From JALZKA01 sp963786495 (GTDB lineage: Bacteria; Actinomycetota; Thermoleophilia; Solirubrobacterales; 70-9), in assembly GCA_963786495.1 (NCBI GenBank), contig CAWAZL010000004.1, positions 186,001-250,000 on the forward strand: a DNA stretch of 64,000 nucleotides. Direction: 5' to 3'. A program made the position numbers and the translations under genes. Shown piece after piece: positions 18,456 through 27,193 of the stretch. Each line of letters opens with the position of its first letter. Positions within the stretch are counted from its first letter, which is position 1. The notes below the pieces were generated by a model. It was not told the DNA's origin, searched no databases, and saw nothing but the letters and a program-made list of their open reading frames with translations.

Positions 18456-20066
18456 ACGACCTGGTCATCGACTTCGCGCGGTTCTCCTACCGCTACCCGG
18501 GCGCGCCCGCCCCCTCGCTGCGCGACGTCGATCTGCGCGTCGAGGACGGTGAGTTCGTCGTCCTCGCGGGCCGCTCGGCAGCCGGTAAGTCGACTCTTCT
18601 GCGTGCGGCGTGCGGGCTCGTCCCGCACTTTCACGGCGGCGAGGCAGCGGGCTCGGCGTCCGTCTGCGGACTCGACCTCTCGAGAGAATGGCCCCGCCGA
18701 CCTTCATGGGGCGGTTGGCCGGGTGGCGCAGGACCCCGAGACGCAGGTCGTCGCGGCGACGGTGCGAGGCGAGCTGGAGCTCCCGCTGGAGATCGCGGGG
18801 GAGCCCGCGGCCTCACGCGCTCGGGCCGTCGAAGAGGCGAGCCTCGCCCTCGGCATCGCCCATCTGCTCGGCCGCTCGACCCAGACGCTCTCGGGCGGCG
18901 AGCTCCAGCGTGTTGCGCTCGCCGCCGCGCTTGTCGGCCGGCCACGTGTCGTCCTTCTCGACGAGCCCACCTCCCAGCTAGATCCGGTGGCCGGCGACGA
19001 GCTGATTGGGCTGCTCCGCCGCCTGAACGAGGAGTGGGGCACGACGATCGTGCTTGCCGAGCACCGGCTGGAGCGCTGCCTTGCCTCGGCCGATCGCGTC
19101 GTCGCGATGGCAGAGGGCCGGGTCGCCTTCGACGGCGAGCCCGCCGCCTACCTCGACTGGGCCCTCGACTCCGACGCCGCGCTGGCGACGCCGCTCGCGC
19201 GCCTCTTCGACGGCGCCGGAATGCGCCCGGCACCCGTGAGCGTGAAGGAGGCAAGGGGTCGTCTCGCCTCCCGAGCCGGCGAACGTCCCACACCGAGCCC
19301 TATTGGGGGTGGCGCGGGACGTTCGAAGGGGGAGGCGCTGCGTGTGAAGCGGCTCTGGGTCGAGCTCGACCATGGCGAGGGGCAGCGTGAGGTGATTCGC
19401 GACCTCTCGCTCCGCATCGAGCCGGGCGAGATCGTGGCGCTGATGGGCCGAAATGGCGCCGGCAAGTCGACGCTCCTGCGCGCGATCGCGGGGCTGGCCG
19501 AGGCAAGGAAGGGCAAGGCCGAGGCGCCGGCCGGCTGGGCGCTCGTGCCGCAGGCGCCAGGCGACCTGCTGGTTCGCGAGCGGGTCGGCGACGAGCTTCC
19601 CGGCCCCAAGGGAGAAGCAGCTCTTGCCGCGGTGGGCATGGCAGGCGCGGTCGAATCCGATCCACGCGACCTATCGGGCGGCGAACGCCAGCGCCTTGCC
19701 TTGGCGATCGCAATGGCAGGCCGCGCCGAGGGTGGCATGCCGGGCCTCATCTGCCTCGACGAGCCCACCCGCGGCATGGACACGGCCCGGAAGCACGAGC
19801 TTGCCGCCCGCTTGGGGATCCTGGCCGAGAACGGCTCTGCGGTGCTGGTCGCGACGCACGACGTTGAGTTCGCCGCGACGTTTGCGGGGCGCGTGGTCCT
19901 GATGGGCGAGGGTGAGGTGCTGGCGGACGGCACCGCCGAAGAGGTCCTCTCGGGCGGCTGGTACTTCGCAACCGAGGTGGCGCGGGCGCTCGGCGCCGGC
20001 GGTCCGATCACGCCGGAGCGCGGCGCAGAGCTCCTGCTGGAGCGAGCCGCGGCAGGTGAGCGCTGA
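18452..20066 (+). CDS. Fused double ECF ATPase (EcfA-EcfA'), one frameshift
   Basis: After correcting one extra C in the cccc run at about 18692-18695, this gene encodes about 537 residues with two ABC domains. The first has Walker A GRSAAGKSTLL, signature LSGGELQRVAL and Walker B VVLLDEPTSQLD. The second has GRNGAGKSTLL, LSGGERQRLAL and LICLDEPTRGMD. Both keep the catalytic glutamate and the H-loop histidine, so both sites look active. The linker between them (ERPTPSPIGGGAGRSKG) is encoded by a palindromic repeat at 19280-19325 that also occurs at 51432-51479. The fused form replaces the usual EcfA1/EcfA2 pair. The ATG at 18452 overlaps the ecfT stop. Confidence 0.87.
19280..19325. repeat. 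Palindromic repeat, family C, copy 1 (inside ecfA)
   Basis: The arms CGAACGTCCC (19280-19289) and GGGACGTTCG (19316-19325) are perfect inverted repeats, flanked by CACACC and GGTGGCGC on the inner side. The same arms and spacing recur at 51432-51479 between murB and ftsQ. Here the element is in frame and encodes the linker between the two EcfA ATPase domains. Confidence 0.85.
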
Positions 20067-21925
20067 TGGACTTCCGGCTTGCAACGACCTTCGGCATCTT
20101 GGCGGTCCTCGGGGTCGGCGTCATGTGGTTCGAGCGCTCGCGGCCAAGCTCGCGGGTTGTTGCGCTGGTCGCATCGCTGACCGCGCTCGCCGCCGCTGGG
20201 CGGCTTGTGCTTGCGCCGATCCCCAATGTCGTTGGCACCACGGACGTCGCGCTTCTCACCGGCTACGCGCTTGGCGGCCCACCCGGGTTCATGGTCGGCG
20301 CGCTCGCGGCGCCGATCTCGAACATCTGGCTCGGGCAGGGGCCGTGGACGATCTGGCAGATGGTTGGATGGGGAATGGCGGGGCTCGCAGGGGCGGGACT
20401 TGCCATCGCCGCAGGCCGGGAGCTGGGGCGTCTTTGGCTGGCGCTCGCGTGCGGCGCAATGGGGCTGCTCTACGGCGCTCTCCTGGACCTTTCCGTCATG
20501 GTCACCTACGGCGGCGAGCAGTCGCTCGACCGCTTCCTCGCGCTCTCGGCCCGCGGGGTTCCGTTCAACCTCGCTCATGCGGCAGGCAACTTCGCGATCG
20601 CGTTTGCCGCCGGCCCGGCGCTGGTGCGGATGATCGCGCGTTTCCGCGACCGGCTCGAATTCACCTGGCACCCAGCGGGCGCTTTGCCGGTCGCGTTGGC
20701 CGCGCTGGTCATTGCGATGGGATCGGCAGGGGCGCCCGACGCCCACGCCGACGCAAGCAGCGGCCGGGCCTGGCTCGAGCGCACGCAGAACCCCGATGGA
20801 GGATTCGCGGCGACGCCCGGCCAGCCGTCGTCCGCGGCCATGACGACTTGGGCGGTGCTCGGTCTGGAGGCGGCGGGGGTCAACCCGCTCGACGTGGTGA
20901 GCGGCGGGGACTCGCCGATCGACTATCTGCGAGACGCGCGGATCACGTCGGCCACAGACCTGCAGCGCACGATCCTCGCCCTCGAGGGAGCCGGCCTCAA
21001 CTCGCGTTCGTTCGAGGGCCGCGACCTCGTCGCCCAGCTCCGCTCCAAGCGCTCGGGCGACGGCTCGTGGGAGGGCCAGGTGAACATCACGGCCTTCGGC
21101 ATCCTGGCGCTGCGGGCGGCGGGTCAGGGCGATGTCGCCAAGTCGGCCGACTGGCTACGCAGCGCTCAGAACTCCAACGGCGGGTGGGGATTCGCGCCGG
21201 GACGCGGCTCGGAGGCCGATTCGACGGGCGCGGCCCTTCAGGCGCTTGCCGCGACGGGCGGCAGCTCGTCCGCGGTCTCGGACGGCGCCCGGTACCTCGC
21301 GCAGATCCAGAAGGGCGATGGCGGCTGGACTCTTGCCGGCGGCGTCGTGAACTCGCAGTCGACCTCCTGGGCGGTGCAGGGCCTCGTCGCGGCGGGCGGC
21401 TCAGGGTCGGCGATCTCCAAGGGTGTGTCGTACCTCGCCAAGCGCCAGGCGGGTGATGGCCATTACGCGTATTCGGGGGCGTCAGACCAGACGCCCGTGT
21501 GGGTAACGGCGCAGGCGCTGACAGCCGTGCAGCGGCGGGCGTTCCCTCTCGCGGCGGTGGCGCGGGCGCCACGGAGCGGGGGGCCGGAGGATTCGGATGA
21601 CGGGCCTGGCGGAACGGGGGATGGCTCGGGCGACTCGGCTGGAGCGCGGGGTAGTGGCGAGGGCCCGGGGCCGCGGAACGGCGGGGACAATGGGAAGAAC
21701 GACGAAGCGGAAGGTGGCGCGAGGGACGCGTCAGCAGACTCGTCTGATGACGCAGCGGCCGCGACAGATGGGACCGATGCCCCCGGAACGGTCGAGGCGG
21801 AGCAGGCCGCCGACGAGGAGGCCCAGGGTTTGACCGACGCGGCGAAGCTCGGCATCGGCGGCGGCGTGCTCGCGGTCCTGATCGCGGGAGGCATCATCTC
21901 CTATCGCCGGTCGCTCGGCGAGTGA
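20066..21925 (+). CDS. ECF S-component fused to a prenyltransferase-like alpha-toroid domain
   Basis: This is a 619-residue protein. Residues of about 30-200 form an ECF S-component, with PIPNV at 51-55, a GYALGGPPGFMVGAL loop, and a GQGPWTIWQMVGWG segment typical of the fold. After a helix at about 204-222 come four to five tandem repeats of the prenyltransferase/squalene-cyclase alpha-toroid type (about 232-490). These contain QW-like motifs such as QNPDGGF, QNSNGGW, QKGDGGW and QAGDGHY. An acidic, Gly/Ser-rich linker (about 500-580) leads to a final helix (about 595-612) and a short basic end. The toroid should sit outside the membrane above the transporter. The same toroid fold forms the alpha domain of animal intrinsic factor. 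The S-component substrate is inferred to be a corrinoid from the riboswitch. Confidence 0.85.
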   Translation: MDFRLATTFGILAVLGVGVMWFERSRPSSRVVALVASLTALAAAGRLVLAPIPNVVGTTDVALLTGYALGGPPGFMVGALAAPISNIWLGQGPWTIWQMVGWGMAGLAGAGLAIAAGRELGRLWLALACGAMGLLYGALLDLSVMVTYGGEQSLDRFLALSARGVPFNLAHAAGNFAIAFAAGPALVRMIARFRDRLEFTWHPAGALPVALAALVIAMGSAGAPDAHADASSGRAWLERTQNPDGGFAATPGQPSSAAMTTWAVLGLEAAGVNPLDVVSGGDSPIDYLRDARITSATDLQRTILALEGAGLNSRSFEGRDLVAQLRSKRSGDGSWEGQVNITAFGILALRAAGQGDVAKSADWLRSAQNSNGGWGFAPGRGSEADSTGAALQALAATGGSSSAVSDGARYLAQIQKGDGGWTLAGGVVNSQSTSWAVQGLVAAGGSGSAISKGVSYLAKRQAGDGHYAYSGASDQTPVWVTAQALTAVQRRAFPLAAVARAPRSGGPEDSDDGPGGTGDGSGDSAGARGSGEGPGPRNGGDNGKNDEAEGGARDASADSSDDAAAATDGTDAPGTVEAEQAADEEAQGLTDAAKLGIGGGVLAVLIAGGIISYRRSLGE

Positions 21926-21999
21926 GGGACCAACCGCACGTACCGCGAGTCAGGCTTCACTTGGCGCGGGCGTGAAGGTCGCCGACTACGGTTAGCGGC

Positions 22000-22509
22000 G
22001 TGGACGTCGATGCCGCCATCCGCACCCGCCGGACGCACAAGGCTTACCGGCAGGATCCAGTGTCGCGCGACGTCCTCGACGAGCTCTTCGAGCTCGCCTC
22101 GTGGGCGCCGAACCACAACCTCACGGTCCCCTGGCGGTTTCGGGTTATCGGGCCGGAGGCGTTGGAGCGTTTGAAGGCTGCCGCAGGCCCTGAAGCCGCG
22201 GCGAAGCTCGACCGCGCGCCGACGCTCGTCGTCGTCTCCTCGGTCGAGACCGGCGACGCAGTCCAGGACGAAGAGGACCTCCACTCGACGGCGGTCGCCG
22301 CCTACATCGTGCTCCTCGCAGCGCACGCACGCGGGCTGGGTGGCTATTGGCGAACCCCGGATGTCCTGCGCGGGCGTGAGGGACTCGAGGCGGTCGGTGT
22401 CCCAGGCTCCGAGCGCTTCGTCGGCCTGCTCCACCTGGGCGAGGTATTCGACCCGAAGCCCGCACCGGAGCGGCCCGGCACCGCCGACGTCGTCACCTAC
22501 CTCGATTAG
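22000..22509 (+). CDS. Nitroreductase-family protein
   Basis: This 169-residue protein matches short YdjA-like nitroreductases. It has the N-terminal IRTRRTHKAYRQDPVS FMN-phosphate-binding pattern, ASWAPNHNLTVPWRFRVI in the usual place, and a late GGYWRTPDVLRG segment. It should be an FMN-dependent NAD(P)H oxidoreductase dimer. BluB, which makes the lower ligand of B12, belongs to the same superfamily and the gene follows a B12 operon. I see no BluB-specific feature and do not make that call. The start is a GTG at 22000, 74 bases after the ECF operon. Confidence 0.82.
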   Translation: MDVDAAIRTRRTHKAYRQDPVSRDVLDELFELASWAPNHNLTVPWRFRVIGPEALERLKAAAGPEAAAKLDRAPTLVVVSSVETGDAVQDEEDLHSTAVAAYIVLLAAHARGLGGYWRTPDVLRGREGLEAVGVPGSERFVGLLHLGEVFDPKPAPERPGTADVVTYLD

Positions 22510-22521
22510 GGACACGGAGCC

Positions 22522-24232
22522 TTGCTTTCACGAAAGGACGCGCTCGATGCCCTGACGGCAGAGGAGTGGGACGTGGTCGTCATCGGTGGTGGCGTCACGG
22601 GTGCCGGCGTCGCGCTCGACGCTGCGTCGCGCGGGTATTCGGTGGCGATCATCGAGCGGGCCGACTGGGCCTCCGGAACCTCCAGCCGCTCGTCGAAGAT
22701 GGTCCACGGTGGCCTTCGTTATCTCCAGAACTTCGACCTGGGGCTCGTGCGCGAGGCGCTCGTTGAGCGCCAGCTCATGGTCGAGATGGCGCCGCACCTC
22801 GTCTATCCGACCCCGTTCTTAGTGCCGAGCCTGGGGGAGGGCAAGAAGAACCGCCTGATCGGGATCGGCCTCAACATGTACGACGTGATGGCGACCACGC
22901 GGGTCGGCACGCGCCGCGACAGAAGGAGGGAGATGGCGCTTCGGGGCGAGGGCTCGGACGCACAACCCGACCCTGAGCGGTGGGCGCCCGACCGCCACCG
23001 CACTATCCCAGGCGACGAGGCCTCCGGGCTGATCCCCGCGCTCGCGCCTCTCGATCCCCGCGAGGCTTACCTCTTCTATGACTGCCAGACCGACGATGTC
23101 CGCCTGGTCCTGACGATCCTGGGCGAGGCCGAGCGCTTCGGCGCCGTGCCCTTGAACGGCGTCGAGGTCACCGAGCTCGTCGAGAAGGACGGACTCGCCA
23201 CCGGTGTTACGTGTCGCGAGACCGCAAGCGGCGAGACGTTCGAGGTCGCGGCGCAGAACGTGATCAACGCCACGGGAGTTTGGGCGGATCGCATCCGGCC
23301 CGACGAGATCCACGACGAGGCCGAGGTGCCGAAGATCGCGCCGAGTCGCGGCACGCACGTGACGGTGTCGCAAGACAAGCTCGCGATCGGCACGGCGGCC
23401 TGCATCGTCCCGGCGGGCGAGGATCGCACGATCTTCGCGCTGCCGTGGTACGGGCGCACGTTGATCGGCACGACGGACCGCGATTACGAAGGCGAGCTGG
23501 ACCACATCGAGCCCTCGGGCGACGACATCGACTATCTCTTGAACGCGGCCAACTCGTTCTTCGACATCGATCTCGGCCGCTCCGACATCACCGGCTCCTA
23601 CGCGGGCGTGAGGCCCCTCATCTCCACCGGCGATCCGCGCAAGTCCGTCGACATCTCGCGCAAGGCCGAGCTTTATGAGACGTCGTCGGGGATGCTGACG
23701 ATCACTGGCGGCAAGCTCACGACCTGGCGGCGAATGGCAAAGCACGTCGTCGATCGCATGGTCGAGCGGGAGGGCCGGGAGGCGCCGTGCCGGACCGCCG
23801 ACCTGCCGCTGGGGATGCCCGCCTCCGATGAGGACCTAGCCGTGCTGGGGGACCTCGGCGTTGCTGACCACGAGCGCACCGCCGACCTCCTGCGCTTTCG
23901 GTACGGGCAGTTCTCTTCGAAGCTGCTTCGCATGGCGCGGAGAGCAAGAGGGGCTGGGCGATCCGATCGTCGAGGGCATGCCCGACCTGATGGTCGAGGC
24001 GCTTGTTGCCGCGCGCTACGAGCAGGCGCGGTCGGTGGCCGACGTCCTCCTGCGCCGGACGCGCCTCGGCATCCTCGCGGCGCCCCAGCTCCGCACCGCC
24101 GACTCGGTGCGACCCGTCGCAGAGATCCTGGGGTCGGAGCTCGGCTGGTCCTCAGAAGAAACCGCAAGCTCCGCGGAAGCGTGGCTGGTGGAAGCCGATG
24201 CCGAGGGCGTCGATCCGGCAAAAGCCGCCTAG
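22522..24232 (+). CDS. glpD: FAD-dependent glycerol-3-phosphate dehydrogenase GlpD, one frameshift
   Basis: The TTG at 22522 is preceded by an ACGGAG ribosome site. The protein has a dinucleotide-binding motif IGGGVTGAG at residues 21-29 and the GlpD signature SSRSSKMVHGGLRYL. The central substrate domain continues through to LPLGMP. At about 23935-23945 the frame shifts by one base; the last 95 or so residues (EQEGLGDPIVEGMPDLMVEA to the TAG at 24230-24232) continue in the next frame with the DxLLRRTRLG helix of the C-terminal cap. Removing one base restores a protein of about 569 residues, the usual length. The enzyme oxidises glycerol 3-phosphate to dihydroxyacetone phosphate at the membrane. 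Confidence 0.92.
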
Positions 24233-24303
24233 CGACCGCCGATAGGCGTAAGCTCGAATCGAGAGCTTAAAGGCCTGGACAACCACCGGCACAAGCCGCT
24301 TTC

Positions 24304-24317
24304 GCACCTAAAGGTGC
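24304..24317 (+). other. Short hairpin in the aldolase leader
   Basis: GCACCTAAAGGTGC is a 14-base perfect inverted repeat, with a four-base loop, 21 bases before the GTG of the next gene. The ribosome site AAAGGGAG lies between them. It may affect mRNA stability or initiation. No conserved regulatory RNA is recognisable. Confidence 0.35.
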
Positions 24318-24338
24318 TCATCCAAGAAAGGGAGCAAC

Positions 24339-25037
24339 GTGAGGCTTTTCATCGACACCGGATCGGTCGCAGAGGTTGAGGAGATCGCCAAGTGGGGGAT
24401 CCTCGCCGGCGCGACGACAAACCCATCTCTCCTCGCCAAGGAAGAGGGCGATCCCGGAGACATCATCAAGCGCATCTGCGACCTCGCGAACGGCCCCACC
24501 TCGGCCGAGGTCGTCTCCGAGGACGGCCCAGGCATGATCGCCGAAGGCCGTGCGCTCGCCGAGCTCCACGAGCACGTCGTGGTCAAGATCCCGTTCTGCA
24601 AGGAGGGCCTCGAGGCGTCGCACGCTCTCACCTCCGACGGCATCCCGGTCAACATGACGCTCGTCTTCTCGCCCAACCAGGCGCTCCTGGCGGCGGGCGC
24701 GGGCGCAACCTACGTGTCCTGCTTCATGGGCCGCCTGGATGACATCTCGGTTGACTCGACCGCGGTGGTCAAGGAGATCGTCGACTGCTTCCGCGCGGGC
24801 GGCGTGACCTCCCAGATCATCGCCGCGTCCATCCGCCATCCCGAGCATGTGGTCACATCGGCCAAGCTCGGCTGCGAGATCGCGACGGTCCCGGCAAAGG
24901 TGCTGCGCCAGATGCTCGACCACCCGCTCACCACCCAGGGAGCCGAGAAGTTCAAGGCCGACTGGGAGACCCGCCCCGAGTTCGGCGAGTGGCTGAAGGC
25001 CTTGGTCGAAGCCCGCGCCGTCGAATCAAGCTCCTAA
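24339..25037 (+). CDS. Fructose-6-phosphate aldolase/transaldolase-like protein
   Basis: This 232-residue protein has the FSA/TalC fold. FIDT places the catalytic Asp at residue 6, GATTNPSL lies at 24-31, and VVVKIPF places the Schiff-base lysine at residue 83. FMGRLDD is also in the usual place. Length agrees with the small transaldolase family (about 215-235). It transfers or cleaves a dihydroxyacetone unit in the cytoplasm; FSA and transaldolase cannot be separated with confidence here. The GTG start has a clear AAAGGGAG ribosome site. It lies downstream of glpD, which produces dihydroxyacetone phosphate. Confidence 0.9.
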   Translation: MRLFIDTGSVAEVEEIAKWGILAGATTNPSLLAKEEGDPGDIIKRICDLANGPTSAEVVSEDGPGMIAEGRALAELHEHVVVKIPFCKEGLEASHALTSDGIPVNMTLVFSPNQALLAAGAGATYVSCFMGRLDDISVDSTAVVKEIVDCFRAGGVTSQIIAASIRHPEHVVTSAKLGCEIATVPAKVLRQMLDHPLTTQGAEKFKADWETRPEFGEWLKALVEARAVESSS

Positions 25038-25064
25038 AGCACCACTCGGTTACATTGCCGCTCC

Positions 25065-26531
25065 GTGGCTGAGACCGAGGACCTGACCCAACTCCATATC
25101 GCCGATCTGCACGCCAAGGCCGCTGAGGCCGGCGTAAACGGCTATCGCATGCTCGGCCGCGACGAATTGATCGCCGAGATCCAGGCCGGTGGCAAGAAGA
25201 AGCGCTCGCGCTGGCCTCGCCGCAAGGCTTCCCAGGTCGATCCGGAGACACAGACCGACGAGCTGAAGGTCCTTGATGACAGCGACAAGGCCGAGGCCAG
25301 TACTAGCGATGACTCGGGGGACGGCGAGGCTCCTGCCGAGCCGAAGCCGGCGGCGCGTCGGCGCGGCCGTCGTGGAGGTCGGGGCAGGGGAGGACAGGGT
25401 CGCGAGAAGCTTGGCGGCGACGCCCGCGAAGAGCGCGGCCCACCGCCCGAGAACGAGGAGACCGAGGAGGTCACGGGCACGCTGGAGGTCACGCGCCAGC
25501 GCCACGGCTTCCTGTCGGTCGAAGGCTCCGACGACGACGTCTACGTCTCTGCTTCCCAGGTCCGCCGCTGCGAGATGAAGGAGGGCGACGAGGTGACCGG
25601 CCCCGTTCGCGCGCCCCGGCGCGGCGAGCGCCATCGAGCCCTCGTCAGAGTCAACCTGGTGAACGGCGAACCGCCCGTCGACGCGCCCCCGCCGAAGAAG
25701 AAGGGCGGAGGCGGAGGCGGAGGCAGCCCGGCCAAGGACGACCGCTTCGACTCACTCACGCCCGTCCCGCCCTCTCGCCGCATCGAGCTTCCCGCCGATG
25801 CAGGCACGCTCGCGCGCGCGGCTGACCTGCTGGCGCCGCTCGCATTTGGCCAGCGCGTCCTCGTCAAGGCCGCGCCCCGCGCGGGACGGACGACGCTCCT
25901 TCGCGATCTCGCTCAGGCCTTGGCTTCGGTCGATGGCTTGGAGTTGACCGTCCTGCTCATCGACGAGCGGCCGGAAGAGCTGCCCGCGTGGAGCGACGCG
26001 GTCCCGGCGGACGATCTCGCGCTCGCTCCGGCCGACCTCTCGCCGGCCGAGCAGGCGAAGGTCGCTCGCTCAGCGCTCGAGCGCGCCCGTAAGCAGGCAG
26101 CAGAGGGCGCGGACGCCGTGCTGCTCTGCGACTCGCTGTCCAGGCTTGCCGTGGCGGGCAAGGGCGTCGACGACGTGAAACGCCTTTTCGGATCGGGCCG
26201 GGCATTCTCAGAGGAGGACGCCGGCTCCCTCACCGTGATTGCCACAACGCTCGGCGACGAAGGCGACGCCTTCGAAGCCGTCACCACGACCGAGACCTCG
26301 CTGATCGCGCTGGACCCGACGCTTGCGGCCGAGGGCATCTCGCCCGCGCTGGTCTTCGGCGAGTGCCGGGCTGTCGGCGACGACAAGATCCTCTCCGAAG
26401 AGGAGATGGAGGGTCTTCGCCACCTGCGCTCGAGCCTCTCAGAGCTCGTCCCTCCGGAAGCGGCGGGGTTCATCCGCAAGCAGCTCGAAGCGGCGAGCTC
26501 GAACGCGGACGTCTTGAAGAGCTTGGCTTAA
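25065..26531 (+). CDS. Degenerate Rho-family protein (Rho paralogue)
   Basis: This 488-residue protein has a Rho N-terminal helix domain (about 8-40), a basic/acidic linker with Arg-Gly repeats (about 95-115), an RNA-binding OB domain (about 136-197, GFLSVEGSDDDVYVS) and a Rho ATPase-like domain. In the Walker A segment, APRAGRTT (270-277), the essential lysine is Arg275. Only LLIDERPEEL (298-306) and LLCDSLSR (353-360) remain of the ATPase core. The Q-loop is shortened to AGKGVDDVKRLF, and the R-loop with its arginine finger is absent. It probably binds RNA but does not act as a motor. A true rho is expected elsewhere in the genome. Confidence 0.85.
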   Translation: MAETEDLTQLHIADLHAKAAEAGVNGYRMLGRDELIAEIQAGGKKKRSRWPRRKASQVDPETQTDELKVLDDSDKAEASTSDDSGDGEAPAEPKPAARRRGRRGGRGRGGQGREKLGGDAREERGPPPENEETEEVTGTLEVTRQRHGFLSVEGSDDDVYVSASQVRRCEMKEGDEVTGPVRAPRRGERHRALVRVNLVNGEPPVDAPPPKKKGGGGGGGSPAKDDRFDSLTPVPPSRRIELPADAGTLARAADLLAPLAFGQRVLVKAAPRAGRTTLLRDLAQALASVDGLELTVLLIDERPEELPAWSDAVPADDLALAPADLSPAEQAKVARSALERARKQAAEGADAVLLCDSLSRLAVAGKGVDDVKRLFGSGRAFSEEDAGSLTVIATTLGDEGDAFEAVTTTETSLIALDPTLAAEGISPALVFGECRAVGDDKILSEEEMEGLRHLRSSLSELVPPEAAGFIRKQLEAASSNADVLKSLA

Positions 26532-26534
26532 CCC

Positions 26535-26999
26535 CTAGGGCCGGTAAGCAAGACGAGCCCATGAGGGCTCGCGGGACAGCTCGATCGGCTCTGCGTCGCG
26601 CTCAGGCTGCACGTAGCCGAAGGTATGGGTGTCGTCGTCGAAGACGACATCCAGCTCGCCTTCCTTCACGCGCTGGTCGAGCCAGGCGCCGCGGAAGACC
26701 AGGCGGCGGAGCCAGTGGACGAGGCTCTTGTTCGACGGGCCGACAAGCTCAGTCCAGTTTTGGTTGATGTGCTCGCCAAGCGTCGAGAACGGATCGGCGA
26801 TCTCGCCGTTCACGGCCAGCTCGAGCAGATCGTGAAGTTCTTCGTGGGCCAGGCCGTGATCGACGAAGTCGAGCTTTACGGCGGCCTGTTCCACCCTTTG
26901 CGCGAAGTCCTCTTCGTTGAACGAAAAGCGGAGCTCGCCGTACTCGAGCACGTAGTCCGATCCGGACTCGTAGTTCCCCCGTCGAGTTGCTTTTTCCAC
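26535..26999 (-). CDS. Conserved-looking hypothetical acidic protein
   Basis: The chosen GTG start at 26999 has a GGGAGAA ribosome site; the frame extends further back without one. The protein of about 154 residues is acidic, with no signal peptide or membrane helix. It contains segments such as YESGSDYVLEYGELRFSFNEEDFAQRV, HINQNWTELVGPSNKSLVHW and TFGYVQPERDAEPI. The even codon use and amphipathic segments suggest it is real. It is convergent with the Rho-like gene, with three bases between stops. I do not recognise the family. Confidence 0.6.
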   Translation of the reverse strand: MEKATRRGNYESGSDYVLEYGELRFSFNEEDFAQRVEQAAVKLDFVDHGLAHEELHDLLELAVNGEIADPFSTLGEHINQNWTELVGPSNKSLVHWLRRLVFRGAWLDQRVKEGELDVVFDDDTHTFGYVQPERDAEPIELSREPSWARLAYRP

Positions 27000-27193
27000 T
27001 GAGCTTCGTTCTCCCGTTTCTTTCTTGCTGCTCCGCGAGTGCGACGCAGCCGGGGCATCTTTACGCACGCGGTCGAGGTCCGGCGCTCCGATCCTCCAAC
27101 TGAAAGAGGGTTTGCACCCGCAACGTAGAACGGGCAGGGTGCGCAGGGCCGGGCGAGGGGGGCGCGGCCAGCCTTCGCGGGGTTGTCAATGGC

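Noticed and set aside
19148..20746. 532-residue minus-strand frame across ecfA and the S-component gene
   Set aside because: It has low-complexity Arg/Ser/Pro content and lies over two confidently assigned genes.
22000..22509. BluB (dimethylbenzimidazole synthase) identity for the nitroreductase
   Set aside because: The B12 context is tempting, but the protein is the short YdjA-like type and no BluB-specific feature is visible.
26625..27002. Plus-strand frame opposite the acidic hypothetical gene
   Set aside because: The minus-strand frame has a good ribosome site and balanced composition; both cannot be real.
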